Source: Acinetobacter gyllenbergii CIP 110306 = MTCC 11365
GTDB taxonomy: Bacteria > Pseudomonadota > Gammaproteobacteria > Pseudomonadales > Moraxellaceae
Direction: 5' to 3'
Assembly (NCBI RefSeq): GCF_000413855.1
Contig: NZ_ATGG01000010.1
Coordinates: 80,822-144,821 of the forward strand
Length of the DNA stretch: 64,000 bases
In this document: positions 55,106 to 64,000 of the stretch, piece by piece
Position numbering within the stretch: the stretch's first letter is position 1
How the letters are laid out: each line of letters starts with the position of its first letter
Notes under the pieces: generated by a model
Databases searched by the model: none
The model's input: the letters and a program-made list of their open reading frames with translations, nothing else
What the model was told of the DNA's origin: nothing
Made by a program: the position numbers and the translations under genes

Positions 55106-56212
55106 TTATGGTTTTTTCACAATCTCTTGCTCAACAACCATATCGAGTACGTCTGCAATGCTTGATTGGTCAGCAGCAGGGTTTTTAATGTCAAAACGTT
55201 TAACACGTACAATCACACGTTGTTGTGGGTTGTGCTCAAAACCTTCGATTTGACCATAGTACAATGACCAGTTTTTATCTGCGTAAGTTTTTAAGCCTTT
55301 GTCATCGTATTTGATTTCACGAACTTGCATACAGGTTTGTGGTGCAACACCTGTGCATGATTTAGTTTCTGGCGAAATTTCTAAGAAAACAGTTTTACCT
55401 TCAGACTGGTATTTTGCTTCAGGTGTCATTTTACCAACGAAAGTATATTTTTGACCTTTGGCATCAGCAAGTACTAAAGTCGGTTGCTCTAGGTTAGTTG
55501 CATTCACTTCAAACGCGATTTGACGTTTTTGTAGAAGCTCACCTGCAAACTGTTCTTGTTTCATTAAGGCTGGTTCACATGCCATTAATGTTGATGCACC
55601 ATCACCTGTCGCGATCAAACCATTTTCAATTTTCCATGAGGTATTTAAGCGGTTACAACCTGTGTCTACAGATAAACGATCGTTGCCCAAGAAGCTTAAT
55701 ACGATAGGACGTTTGGTATCAGCAGGTTGATATGACCAAGTGTAGTTGGTTAACACGTTGCTATTTGTCACTTTTGCACCTGTAAATACATGTTTTTGAC
55801 CTTTGCTATCCGTCACAGTCAAGATGGCTTGACCATTTACTGTGCTGATTTCAAATGGTACTTTTTTCTCGCTGAAGATGTCAGCAGATAAGCGTTCTTG
55901 CTGCATTAAATCATCAGCACAAGCCATCATGGTCGATACAAGCGGAGAAGTTACAATCTTGTTGCCTTCAACTGCCCAAGTACCACCTTGGTTGTTACAG
56001 CCAGTTTGGATTGCAAGTTTTTGGTCAGCGTTAAAAGATAAAACTAAAGGCTTAGATGCCTTTGAACCTTGGTAAGTCCAATTATATTCAGTTAAGTTTT
56101 TTGCAGCAGTTGTATTAATTTGAGAAATTACATTATCAGTCACATTTTGCACAGTTTGGCACGCCATTAAAGAAAGCGGAAGTAATGCAAGAACTAAATA
56201 TTTGATTTTCAT
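55106..56212 (-). CDS. META-META-DUF4377 lipoprotein
   Basis: A 368-residue lipoprotein. Lipobox LMAC, then two tandem META (HslJ-like) domains: first with GCNNQGGTW and MMACADDLMQQE, second with TGCNRLNTSW and LMACEPALMKQE. A C-terminal DUF4377 domain follows (CTGVAPQTCMQVREIKY; NWSLYYGQIEGFEH). HslJ in E. coli is linked to heat and novobiocin resistance; the exact role is unknown. The duplication within one protein and the fused DUF4377 are clear in sequence. The ATG at 56212 is used rather than TTG at 56218. No operon partner. Confidence 0.85.
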   Translation of the reverse strand: MKIKYLVLALLPLSLMACQTVQNVTDNVISQINTTAAKNLTEYNWTYQGSKASKPLVLSFNADQKLAIQTGCNNQGGTWAVEGNKIVTSPLVSTMMACADDLMQQERLSADIFSEKKVPFEISTVNGQAILTVTDSKGQKHVFTGAKVTNSNVLTNYTWSYQPADTKRPIVLSFLGNDRLSVDTGCNRLNTSWKIENGLIATGDGASTLMACEPALMKQEQFAGELLQKRQIAFEVNATNLEQPTLVLADAKGQKYTFVGKMTPEAKYQSEGKTVFLEISPETKSCTGVAPQTCMQVREIKYDDKGLKTYADKNWSLYYGQIEGFEHNPQQRVIVRVKRFDIKNPAADQSSIADVLDMVVEQEIVKKP

Positions 56213-56403
56213 ATTCAAAACAACGATAAATAAATAACAGACATAAGCTTAAAGTATTCTTAAAAAGAGAACATGGTAACCGTTTAGGAATTAAGTTCGT
56301 TAAATGTTTCTATTTGTAAAATTTTTGAAAAATATAGTAGATTTATAGGCTTGGCGTTATTTTGCGCAAGCCTATTTTATTATTCTGTGATGCAGTTGGT
56401 TAT

Positions 56404-57177
56404 TTAATCAAACCGATAAATATCCATCCCCAAAGAACCCATCGAGAAGCTGCTATGTACGATATTGAAACGATGGCCTGTACCCATCGCAAAGAAGAGC
56501 GGTGCAAGATGCTCAAGGCTCGGGTGATTACGCTCAATATAAGGTAAAGATGGCCAATCTAGTACCGCATCATAGTCTTGATGACTGAGTTTGCTGACAA
56601 TGGTATTGCGAAAAGTACTGGCCCATGCGGGTACATCGGCATTGGCTTGCCATGATAGTTCCGCAAGGTTATGGGTGATACTCCCAGAACCGATCAGTAA
56701 AATTTGCTGCTCACGTAATGGGGCGAGCACTTTTCCGATCTCGTAGATACCATCTGCATTCATTTGCGTTGGTAATGAAATTTCAATCACTGGAATATCT
56801 GCATCTGGATACATGTGTAATAGTGGCATCCAAACGCCATGATCCCGAGGGCGGGTACTATTGGCATGTGCTGAAATACCAGCTTCGGCGAATAAAGTTA
56901 ATATTTCTTCTGCCAGTTTTGGTGCACCTGGTGCAGGGTAGCGGATATTGTAGAGTTCAGGAGGGAAACCACGGAAGTCATGCCAAGTTTCTGGGCGTGT
57001 TGAGGTATTCACTTCTAAGGCTTGGCTTTCCCAATGCGCTGACATGACGATAATTGCTTGAGGTTTAGGTAAGTTGCTACTCAGGCGATACAGTGCAGGA
57101 CCCACTTGTTCTGGATCAAGTGCCAACATGGGCGAACCATGAGAAATAAATAATCCGGGTAAAGTTTGTAAGTCCAT
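56404..57177 (-). CDS. ygiD: DODA-type extradiol dioxygenase (YgiD-like)
   Basis: LigB-superfamily enzyme of the 4,5-DOPA extradiol dioxygenase family. Metal-ligand and active-site motifs: LFISHGSPMLALD, MSAHWE, RPRDHGVWMPLLHMYP, and GSGSITHNL. 257 residues, normal. The family opens DOPA-type catechols in vitro; the physiological substrate in bacteria is unknown. The ATG is preceded by CAGGTG. Confidence 0.9.
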   Translation of the reverse strand: MDLQTLPGLFISHGSPMLALDPEQVGPALYRLSSNLPKPQAIIVMSAHWESQALEVNTSTRPETWHDFRGFPPELYNIRYPAPGAPKLAEEILTLFAEAGISAHANSTRPRDHGVWMPLLHMYPDADIPVIEISLPTQMNADGIYEIGKVLAPLREQQILLIGSGSITHNLAELSWQANADVPAWASTFRNTIVSKLSHQDYDAVLDWPSLPYIERNHPSLEHLAPLFFAMGTGHRFNIVHSSFSMGSLGMDIYRFD

Positions 57178-57277
57178 AAATAAACACCTGAAAGGGAATA
57201 CACTGTTATCCTGACAAATTCAGTACCGCAATGATAGCCCTTAAAATTCAACATATTGTTCTATAATCAGAACGATT

Positions 57278-57757
57278 TTAAGCTCGATGATAAGGGTGAT
57301 TATGATTGATGCTCATTGCACGATACAATTGTTCAATTAAAAGAATACGAACCATTGGATGTGGCATGGTGAGCTTTGACAGTGACCAGTGCCAAGCAGC
57401 AGCTTTACGCACCGCTTCGGAATGCCCATCAGGCCCTCCAATCGCAAGAGCAATATCATTGCCTTCGAGCATCCATTGTTTCATGGTGTCGGCTAATTTC
57501 TCCGTACTCAGCTCACGACCACCCACCTCTAGAGCGATTAAAGTCTCATTGGGTTTGAGTGCATTTAAAATGCTGTCACCCTCAATTTGGCAGTATTTTA
57601 AAATATCGGCCTCAGAGTCATTTTTGCCACGCTTTGCCATTGGAAGTTCAATCACCTGAGTCTGTACAAAGGGTTGGATACGTTTGAAATAATCTTCAAA
57701 ACCAGTTAGCACCCAAGCCGGCATTTTTTGACCAATGGTAAGAATGCGAATTTTCAT
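57278..57757 (-). CDS. rlmH: 23S rRNA (pseudouridine-1915 N3) methyltransferase RlmH
   Basis: SPOUT methyltransferase RlmH: m3-pseudouridine at position 1915 of 23S rRNA. SAM-knot motifs IALEVGGRELSTEKLA and AIGGPDGHSE, and C-terminal LTMPHPMVRILLIEQLYRA then HPYHR. 159 residues, close to the 155 of E. coli. ATG at 57757 without an obvious ribosome binding site. Confidence 0.95.
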   Translation of the reverse strand: MKIRILTIGQKMPAWVLTGFEDYFKRIQPFVQTQVIELPMAKRGKNDSEADILKYCQIEGDSILNALKPNETLIALEVGGRELSTEKLADTMKQWMLEGNDIALAIGGPDGHSEAVRKAAAWHWSLSKLTMPHPMVRILLIEQLYRAMSINHNHPYHRA

Positions 57758-57871
57758 AAGCGTGTTTGATTAAAGAAATGACCACTATTATAAACACTGT
57801 TATAGGTTCATGGAGGAACAGCATAATTTATCTAGTCAGAAAAAATACAAAAAGTAGCGCCCACCACACAT

Positions 57872-57985
57872 AAAAAACGCAGCTCAAAATGCGTATGAGC
57901 TGCGATCAAAGTGCCATCCGTCTGGAGTTCGGATGACGCTAAAATGAGTTCAGAGTCAAATTTAGCCTTTGTTTTTATCGACTCT
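57872..57985 (-). ncRNA. Predicted small RNA between lon and rlmH
   Basis: A complete minus-strand transcription unit of about 114 nt. Promoter: -35 TTGAAA (58018-58013), 16-bp spacer, -10 CATAAT (57996-57991), so transcription should begin near 57985. The transcript would start with AGAGTC, which pairs with GACTCT (57957-57952). It then forms a second hairpin CATCCG-type (57935-57915) whose loop exposes CUCC, an anti-Shine-Dalgarno sequence. It ends in a 9-bp perfect GC-rich stem (57904-57878) plus six U. The lon terminator (58033-58059) isolates it from lon. No ORF is apparent. I do not recognise a named RNA family. Confidence 0.55.
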
Positions 57986-58032
57986 ATTTTATTATGCAAG
58001 ATATTGGTTATTTTTCAACCGTATTATGTAAC

Positions 58033-58059
58033 AAAAAAAGAGAGCCGAAGCTCTCTTTT
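58033..58059 (-). terminator. Terminator of lon
   Basis: On the minus strand AAAGAGAGC-TTCG-GCTCTCTTT followed by a U tail, 20 bp after the lon stop codon. Confidence 0.9.
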
Positions 58060-58078
58060 ATGTCCAATCATTTACTGA

Positions 58079-60508
58079 TTAGTGACGTGCTGCTTTTGCA
58101 TCTTCGACTGGTTTTACAATCGGTGTCTTTGGCAAAGGCTTTGGTGTATCTGTCAGTGCTAAAGGTAGAATTTCATCAATGCTTTTCACTGCTTTGATTT
58201 CTAATCCTTCTTTTACATTGTCAGGAATCTCAGCCAAATCACGCACGTTATCTTGTGGAATAAACACCAGTTTGATTCCACCGCGGTGAGCTGCAAGAAG
58301 TTTCTCTTTTAAGCCACCAATACGCATCGCGCGACCACCAAGACTCGTTTCACCAGTCATGGCAATGTCTGGACGAATCGGAATACCTGTAAATGCCGAT
58401 ACAAGGGCAGTGGTCAGTGCTAAACCAGCAGATGGACCATCTTTTGGTGTTGCACCTTCAGGTAAGTGAACGTGGACATCTGTTTCTTCGAAACGAGATG
58501 ATTCAATTCCCAATTCATCGGCACGGGTACGAACGACAGTCATCGCAGCGGTGATCGATTCTTTCATTACATCACCGAGTGAACCCGTGGTAATGAATTT
58601 ACCTTTACCTTTTACTGCTGCAACTTCGATAGTGAGTAACTCACCACCTACTGAGGTCCAAGCCAAGCCATTGACACGACCTACTTGTGCTTCATCTTCT
58701 GCAATACCAAAGTCAAATTTATGTGGACCTAAGTATTCAGGAAGATTGGCAGAAGTGACGTCAATCTGTAAGTTTTTAGACTTTTTGCTGACCGCCTCTT
58801 TTACGACTTTACGGGCAATTTTAGAGACTTCACGTTCTAAGCTACGAACACCGGCTTCACGTGTATAACGTTGTACGATGTCGCGAATTGCTTCTTCATG
58901 AACGGTCAGCTCTTTTGTACGTAGACCATTGTTCTTAATTGCTTTTGGAACAAGGTAGCGTTCAGCAATATTCACTTTTTCATCTTCGGTATAACCCGGT
59001 AGACGAATCACTTCCATACGATCCAGTAAGGCTTCAGGAATATTCATACTGTTCGCTGTACAGATGAACATGACTTCTGAAAGGTCAAGATCAAGATCTA
59101 AATAATGGTCATTGAACTTACTGTTTTGTGATGGATCAAGGACTTCAAGCAATGCAGAAGCTGGATCACCACGGTAGTCTTGTGCCATCTTGTCGATTTC
59201 GTCGAGCAAGAACAATGGGTTCTTCACCCCAACTTTCGTCAATGATTGCACGATTTTACCTGGCATCGCACCAATATAGGTACGACGGTGACCGCGGATT
59301 TCTGCTTCGTCGCGAACACCACCCAGTGCCATACGGACAAACTCACGACCTGTTGCTTTGGCAACTGATTCACCCAGAGATGTCTTACCAACACCTGGAG
59401 GGCCGACTAAACATAGGATCGGACCTTTGAGTTTTTTAACACGAGACTGGACTGCCAAGTATTCTACAATACGATCTTTAACGTCATCTAAGCCGTAATG
59501 ATCTGTATCCAGAATTTCTTGTGCTTTGGCAAGGTTAATACTAACTTTGCTCGCCTTATTCCAAGGCGTATCTAAAATCACTTCTAGATAGTTACGAACC
59601 ACAGCAGCTTCACTAGATGCTGGTTGCATTGCCTTAAGCTTTCGGAATTCTGCTTCAGCTTTTTTGCGTACGTGTTCAGGTAAATCTGCTTCTGCAAGAC
59701 GTTTTTCGATTTCGGCAACGTCATCTTCAGCACCGCCATTCATGTCGGAAAGTTCACGTTGAATGACTTTCATTTTTTCATTTAGAAAGTATTCACGTTG
59801 GTTCTTTTCCATTTGACGTTTTACGCTGTCATGCAGAGTCTGTTCAATTTGCTGTTCAGCAGATTGATTCATCAAATAGCTCATTAACTCTTGCAAATGA
59901 TCTTCAAATTCGTCGTGCTCTAAAAACTTTTGTTTCACTTCAATATTTAAAGGCACACGAGTTGCAACGAAGAACATCAATTGCAATAAGTCTTCGATTT
60001 TATTTGCTGCTGCAACGAGTTCACGTGCATTACGTAGTTTCGCTTCTGCATACTGAGCGAATAGAGTACGTAATTCATTTAAGCGAGTCTCTTGGGTCTC
60101 TTGGTCCAAAGGCAATGTCATTGGGCTTAAATGATGTTCAGCTGTTAAGTATTCTTCGCCATCAATAATGCGTTCAAGCTTAGAACGATGTAGGCCTTCA
60201 ATCAGTACTTTGATACAGTTTTCATCATTTTCATGATTCACAACTTGTACGATTTTAGCCACAGTTCCATATTGATAGAGGTTGTCGTGATCAATTTCTT
60301 CTGTGAGCGAATCTTTTTGCGCAACTACAAATACTAAATTGTCACTGTTACGAGCCACATCCACTGCATTGATCGATTTTTCACGACCCACGAATAGCGC
60401 GATTTGCATGTGTGGATAAACCACAACATCACGTAACGCTAATAGTGGTAATACACTTGGAACCTGTGGCTCTAAGCTTGTTTCATTATTTAAAATATAT
60501 TCAGACAT
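58079..60508 (-). CDS. lon: ATP-dependent protease Lon
   Basis: AAA+ protease degrading misfolded and regulatory proteins. N-terminal LON domain (LLALRDVVVYPHMQ), Walker A GPPGVGKTSLG, and the protease dyad Ser693 in PKDGPSAGLA and Lys736 in GGLKEKLLAAH. 809 residues including a short C-terminal extension (PKPLPKTPIVKPVEDAKA) beyond the E. coli enzyme. The ATG at 60508 follows AGGAG; the frame remains open to 60562 but that start has no such signal. Confidence 0.96.
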   Translation of the reverse strand: MSEYILNNETSLEPQVPSVLPLLALRDVVVYPHMQIALFVGREKSINAVDVARNSDNLVFVVAQKDSLTEEIDHDNLYQYGTVAKIVQVVNHENDENCIKVLIEGLHRSKLERIIDGEEYLTAEHHLSPMTLPLDQETQETRLNELRTLFAQYAEAKLRNARELVAAANKIEDLLQLMFFVATRVPLNIEVKQKFLEHDEFEDHLQELMSYLMNQSAEQQIEQTLHDSVKRQMEKNQREYFLNEKMKVIQRELSDMNGGAEDDVAEIEKRLAEADLPEHVRKKAEAEFRKLKAMQPASSEAAVVRNYLEVILDTPWNKASKVSINLAKAQEILDTDHYGLDDVKDRIVEYLAVQSRVKKLKGPILCLVGPPGVGKTSLGESVAKATGREFVRMALGGVRDEAEIRGHRRTYIGAMPGKIVQSLTKVGVKNPLFLLDEIDKMAQDYRGDPASALLEVLDPSQNSKFNDHYLDLDLDLSEVMFICTANSMNIPEALLDRMEVIRLPGYTEDEKVNIAERYLVPKAIKNNGLRTKELTVHEEAIRDIVQRYTREAGVRSLEREVSKIARKVVKEAVSKKSKNLQIDVTSANLPEYLGPHKFDFGIAEDEAQVGRVNGLAWTSVGGELLTIEVAAVKGKGKFITTGSLGDVMKESITAAMTVVRTRADELGIESSRFEETDVHVHLPEGATPKDGPSAGLALTTALVSAFTGIPIRPDIAMTGETSLGGRAMRIGGLKEKLLAAHRGGIKLVFIPQDNVRDLAEIPDNVKEGLEIKAVKSIDEILPLALTDTPKPLPKTPIVKPVEDAKAARH

Positions 60509-60651
60509 GGGCACTCCTAATGAGTGACAACGGTGTTGCCATGTTTTTATAGTGATGTGCATTTAAAAAAATACAAGGGGTTGGGGAGAGAAAATATAAA
60601 AAAAAGACTAAATTACTCAAGATTCATTGCGGAAATAAGAAAAATAACTTG

Positions 60652-61239
60652 CTAAGAGCTGAAATAATAAAACTTTTTAGGGCTTAGTAATCCGTGTAAA
60701 GGTTGATCCCATGTTTGTCTTAGTAGTGGACCATCCACATATTGAAAGGCATGGGCAAGACCGAGACGATAGGGATAGTGTTTGGCTGTTGATAAAGTCC
60801 GATCATAATAACCGCCGCCCATACCGATGCGCGTTCCTAAATGATCACAGGCCAATAACGGCATAATGAGTAGCTCTAAATGCGAGACATGTTTTCCTCG
60901 ACTTGCCATCGGTTCTTTCATCCCGAGTGGGTGGTGGGAAAAACGTCTATTTAGGTATTGGTTCGAACTTACTCTTACCCAAACTAAATTCTGATTCATA
61001 TTGCAAATCATCGGTAAAAACACTTGTTTTTTTTGCTGAAAACAAAGTTTTATCAATTTATCAGTATGTATCTCTCCAAAGGCATGTAAATAAAGTCCAA
61101 CTCTTGATGCAGCTTTAAATTTAGGTAATCGTCTAAGTAGACGCAGAACTTGTTGTTCAGCCTGTTTTTGTTGGTAATGTGAAAGTTGCCTTCTTTCTGA
61201 GCGAAGTTGTTTTCTTAATGAGTTTAATGTATGGCTCAT
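60652..61239 (-). CDS. fau: 5-formyltetrahydrofolate cyclo-ligase
   Basis: Converts 5-formyl-THF to 5,10-methenyl-THF with ATP. Conserved GEIHTDKL and DHLGTRIGMGGGYYDRTL near the C-terminus. 195 residues, normal. ATG at 61239. In many proteobacteria this gene adjoins the 6S RNA gene; no 6S-like structure was recognised on either side here. Confidence 0.9.
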   Translation of the reverse strand: MSHTLNSLRKQLRSERRQLSHYQQKQAEQQVLRLLRRLPKFKAASRVGLYLHAFGEIHTDKLIKLCFQQKKQVFLPMICNMNQNLVWVRVSSNQYLNRRFSHHPLGMKEPMASRGKHVSHLELLIMPLLACDHLGTRIGMGGGYYDRTLSTAKHYPYRLGLAHAFQYVDGPLLRQTWDQPLHGLLSPKKFYYFSS

Positions 61240-61721
61240 AAGGATAAAAAAACTAGTTTTGATAAAACAATCATACTTGATTTATGTCGTAAATTCTAAA
61301 AGCAAAGATCCTGTTATTTATAAGTAAAATTTCAAACTCATAGCATTATTTGTATTTTTTCTAATAAATAAGAATTCAATAATTTATTCCAATAATTAAA
61401 GGGAATTTTAGATATTGAATATTATTTCGCTATAGATTATAGAGTTATTATTCTATTTTTCACGTTCTTTATAAAATAAAACAAAATGAAAACAAAATAA
61501 AACATTTTTGGTTTTTTGTGATTTAAATCATGTATTTGATTAATAAGTTTTTTTGTAAATATGAGAAATATGTCTCATATTTTTAATCTCAATATTTACA
61601 GAATCTTTACCAATTTACTCGATTTTATTAGCATCCGCGACTCTTTTTTGGCACCGAAACTAAAAATGCTGATTGGCATTTTTAGACCATCAATAACTGT
61701 AGTAATGATCTGAGAATTTTT
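61240..61721. other. 482-bp AT-rich divergent region (fau / adhesin)
   Basis: Very AT-rich, no ORF recognised. Two perfect 10-bp inverted repeats lie in the part leading to the adhesin gene: AAATATGAGA-N6-TCTCATATTT (61557-61582) and CTAAAAATGC-N6-GCATTTTTAG (61660-61685). The second ends 36 bp before the adhesin start codon and would sit in its mRNA leader. Confidence 0.6.
61660..61685 (+). promoter_or_regulatory. Leader hairpin before the adhesin gene
   Basis: Perfect 10-bp stem CTAAAAATGC / GCATTTTTAG with a 6-nt loop (TGATTG). It resembles an attenuator or a leader structure that could affect transcription or mRNA stability of the downstream adhesin. Confidence 0.4.
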
Positions 61722-64000
61722 ATGAATAAAGTCTATAAAGTGGTTTGGAATGCATCAATTGGCGCATGGGTTGCAACATCTGAACTGGCAAAAAGTAAAA
61801 CAAAAACCAAATCAAAAGTTCTTAATTTATCTGCTGTAGTTTTAGTTGGAGCCGTTTCGTTCTCTTCAAATGCTCTTGCAGGGACGGTAGTGGGAAATGG
61901 GAATAGTACTCCGAGCAAGTGTAATAATTCTGGTTCTGTCATTGTTGGTGGTGGAAATACCCAATCTTGTGCCAATAGCGACTTTGCAATTGCTGTGGGT
62001 AATGATGTGCAATCTACAGGTCGAGGCTCGATTGCGATTGGGAGTGGTTCTCGAGCTGAATCTAGACAACCAAATCTTGATGGAAAAGGGGCAATTGCGA
62101 TTGGTAATGATGCCATTGCTTATGGCGATAACTCAGTTGCAATTGGTGGGCAAGCAAGTACAACAGAAGACTTTACGGTTTCATTTGGACATAAGAAAGG
62201 TGATCCTAAATATTATCAAGGTAAAGAACAAGGTACTTGGGCTGACGATAGATTTTTGAGAATCACCAATATTGCAGAAGGCGTTAAAGATAATGATGCC
62301 GTTAATGTTTCACAGCTCAAGACTGCTGTAGCAGAAGCGAAAACGCATTATGTAAGCATTAATGATAATGGGACAAAAGGCGGCAATTATGAGAATGATG
62401 GCGCTAAGGGGCGTAACTCAATTGCTGTTGGTGTAGATGCAGTTACAGCGGGTTATGATGCTGTTGCTGTTGGTTCACAGGCAAAGGGTGCAGGCGTTGG
62501 TGCAATTGCTGTGGGAAGTGCGAGTGAAACCGTCGGTAGTGGTGATGTCGCGATTGGACGGAATGCCTCAACTAAAGGTGCTGTTGGAGCGGCTTCTGGC
62601 TATAGTAATCAATCAATTGCAATTGGTGACCAAACCAAAGCAATCGGTGATCAATCCATTGCGATTGGTGCGGATGTTATTGCGAGAGGAAATTCTTCAG
62701 TCGCAATTGGTGGTGATGATGTTGACAAAATTGCCCGTGATGCTGAATTAAGTCAAAAATATACTGAGATCACAGGCGGAAAATTACAAGCTGGAAAGTA
62801 TCCAACCACCGAAGCGAATCACGGCTCAACTGCAGTTGGTGTACAGGCTGTTGGTTCAGGTGCATTTGCATCGTCTTTTGGTATGACTTCTAAAGCGACA
62901 GGTGATGCTTCATCTGCATTTGGTGTGATGTCAAATGCCGCAGGTAAAGGTGCTTCAGCATTTGGCGCCGTTGCGCAAGCAACAGGTGATGGTGCATCGG
63001 CAATGGGTATTAACTCACTTGCTTCTGGAAATAATTCAACTGCAATAGGTTCTGGTAATAAACCAGGTGAAGGTGCGACTGCAACGGGTAATGGGGCTGC
63101 CGCTGTAGGTAGTAATGCCAAAGCAACTGGGGATAGTTCTGCTGCGATTGGTAAAGGTGCTGAAGCAAGTAATGAAAATGCTGCTGCAGTTGGTGGTGGT
63201 GCGAAGGCAACAGGTAAAAACTCTGCTGCGATTGGTGGTGGCGCAATTGCTGATCAAGAAAATGCGGTTGCAGTTGGCCAAGGTGCACAATCAATGGTTG
63301 TTGGTGGTGTTGCTTTAGGTGCTCGTAGCCGTGTCGAAGCTGAAAATAGTGTTGCATTGGGTCAGGATGCGGTTGCAACTGAAGCAACAGGCAACTCTTT
63401 CTTAACGAATCGTGATGCATCTATGTCGAATGGTGTCGTGTCAGTCGGTTCTGTCGGTAAAGAACGCCGTATTACCAATGTTGAAGATGGTTCTGCTGAT
63501 TCAGATGCAGTGACCGTACGTCAGCTTAAAAATGTTGATAGTCGTGTGAATCAAAACACGCAAAATATTAGTAACTTAGATCAAAAAATTGATAATACTA
63601 AAACTGATTTGGGCAACCAGATTGCAGATACCAACAATAATTTGAATGATGCCAAGAAAGACTTAGGTAACCAAATCACGGACACCAATAACAAGTTAAA
63701 TGACACTAAAGATCAGTTAACAACTCAGATTACAGATACCAAGACTGAGTTAAACAATACGATCAATAACACGAAAACAGAACTCAATACCAAGATTGAT
63801 AACACAAAGACTGAGTTGGAAAACAAAGGTCTAAACTTTGCAGGCAATGCAGGTGCTGATGTTCATCGTAAGTTGGGTGATAAGTTAAACATCGTGGGTG
63901 GTGCTGATGCTGCAACATCGGAAGACCAGACCAGCGGTGAGAATGTGATTACGCGTACCACTAAAGATGGTATCAAGATCGAGTTGTTAAAAGATGCGAA
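61722..64000 (+). CDS. ata: Trimeric autotransporter adhesin, Ata-like (5' part only)
   Basis: Start of a large YadA-family trimeric autotransporter; the window ends after 759 codons without a stop. ESPR-type extended signal peptide ([20 protein letters not shown], cleavage after about residue 53, ALA). Head of many YadA repeats of the form SxAIGxxAxAxG ([38 protein letters not shown]). Necks at about residue 181 ([20 protein letters not shown]) and 581 ([20 protein letters not shown]). Next comes a coiled-coil stalk with repeated [11 protein letters not shown] units, then [17 protein letters not shown]. The C-terminal barrel lies beyond the window. ATG at 61722 with GAGA six bases upstream. 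Ata of A. baumannii binds host matrix proteins; the same role here is inference. Confidence 0.9.
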   Translation, partial: MNKVYKVVWNASIGAWVATSELAKSKTKTKSKVLNLSAVVLVGAVSFSSNALAGTVVGNGNSTPSKCNNSGSVIVGGGNTQSCANSDFAIAVGNDVQSTGRGSIAIGSGSRAESRQPNLDGKGAIAIGNDAIAYGDNSVAIGGQASTTEDFTVSFGHKKGDPKYYQGKEQGTWADDRFLRITNIAEGVKDNDAVNVSQLKTAVAEAKTHYVSINDNGTKGGNYENDGAKGRNSIAVGVDAVTAGYDAVAVGSQAKGAGVGAIAVGSASETVGSGDVAIGRNASTKGAVGAASGYSNQSIAIGDQTKAIGDQSIAIGADVIARGNSSVAIGGDDVDKIARDAELSQKYTEITGGKLQAGKYPTTEANHGSTAVGVQAVGSGAFASSFGMTSKATGDASSAFGVMSNAAGKGASAFGAVAQATGDGASAMGINSLASGNNSTAIGSGNKPGEGATATGNGAAAVGSNAKATGDSSAAIGKGAEASNENAAAVGGGAKATGKNSAAIGGGAIADQENAVAVGQGAQSMVVGGVALGARSRVEAENSVALGQDAVATEATGNSFLTNRDASMSNGVVSVGSVGKERRITNVEDGSADSDAVTVRQLKNVDSRVNQNTQNISNLDQKIDNTKTDLGNQIADTNNNLNDAKKDLGNQITDTNNKLNDTKDQLTTQITDTKTELNNTINNTKTELNTKIDNTKTELENKGLNFAGNAGADVHRKLGDKLNIVGGADAATSEDQTSGENVITRTTKDGIKIELLKDA

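Noticed and set aside
57910..57940. Hairpin as part of the rlmH leader
   Set aside because: A strong minus-strand terminator lies between it and rlmH, so it more likely belongs to the small RNA.
60509..60562. N-terminal extension of Lon
   Set aside because: AGGAG and the LON domain start both point to the ATG at 60508.
61240..61721. 6S RNA next to the 5-formyl-THF cyclo-ligase gene
   Set aside because: The region is too AT-rich and lacks the long bulged helix of 6S RNA.
62819..63420. Minus-strand open frames in the adhesin gene
   Set aside because: They are by-products of the repetitive YadA head sequence; proline/histidine-rich nonsense translations.

Overview
The window looks like a chromosomal segment of an Acinetobacter species (Moraxellaceae, Gammaproteobacteria). 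The AT-rich composition, the dat-ddc 1,3-diaminopropane operon, an Ata-type trimeric autotransporter with the long ESPR signal peptide, a small Bap-like protein, and the desT/desCB and pstSCAB arrangements all fit that genus. I cannot name the species. No rRNA, tRNA, prophage, insertion sequence or CRISPR array was seen.

Layout. 1-4.3 kb: a GlcG/HbpS-like protein, then rluA and rapA. 4.3-6.1 kb: dps and an AI-2E/PerM-type membrane protein. 6.1-9.2 kb: a DesT/FabR regulator divergent from desC-desB (fatty acid desaturation). 9.2-11 kb: a DUF4442 thioesterase-like gene divergent from a TetR-GFA pair, with two palindromes between them. 11-15.6 kb: two tandem paralogous FecA-like TonB receptors, each with a candidate Fur box. 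15.8-19.9 kb: a SIMPL-domain protein and dat-ddc. 19.9-26.8 kb: a Rieske oxygenase, an aldehyde dehydrogenase, an Lrp regulator, indolepyruvate decarboxylase and an aromatic amino acid permease, consistent with an aromatic amino acid to aryl-acetate route. 26.8-32.5 kb: an AHSA1/SRPBCC protein and pstSCAB behind four phased Pho half-sites. 32.6-36 kb: sohB and a Bap-like Ig-repeat protein. 36-43.7 kb: small envelope proteins, a GNAT, rsmD, mrdA (PBP2), a DUF445 protein and adk.

43.9-51.6 kb is the most unusual part. It is a five-gene, co-directional cluster of SWIM zinc finger, DUF5691-like protein, MoxR-type AAA+ ATPase, DUF5682-like protein and VWA/CoxE-like protein. It resembles the uncharacterised E. 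coli yehLMPQ group and is probably an NTP-driven chaperone or conflict system. No function is established.

51.6-64 kb: a small membrane protein with a TTG start, nth and an orphan rnfB-like ferredoxin gene, gdhA, a META-META-DUF4377 lipoprotein, ygiD, rlmH, lon, the 5-formyl-THF cyclo-ligase gene and the first 759 codons of an Ata-like adhesin that runs off the window. Between rlmH and lon there is a complete-looking small RNA unit on the minus strand (promoter, hairpins, intrinsic terminator) of about 114 nt.

Many apparent starts at TTG/GTG were moved to internal ATG codons where a Shine-Dalgarno sequence, paralogue alignment or family alignment supported it; this is stated in each entry.
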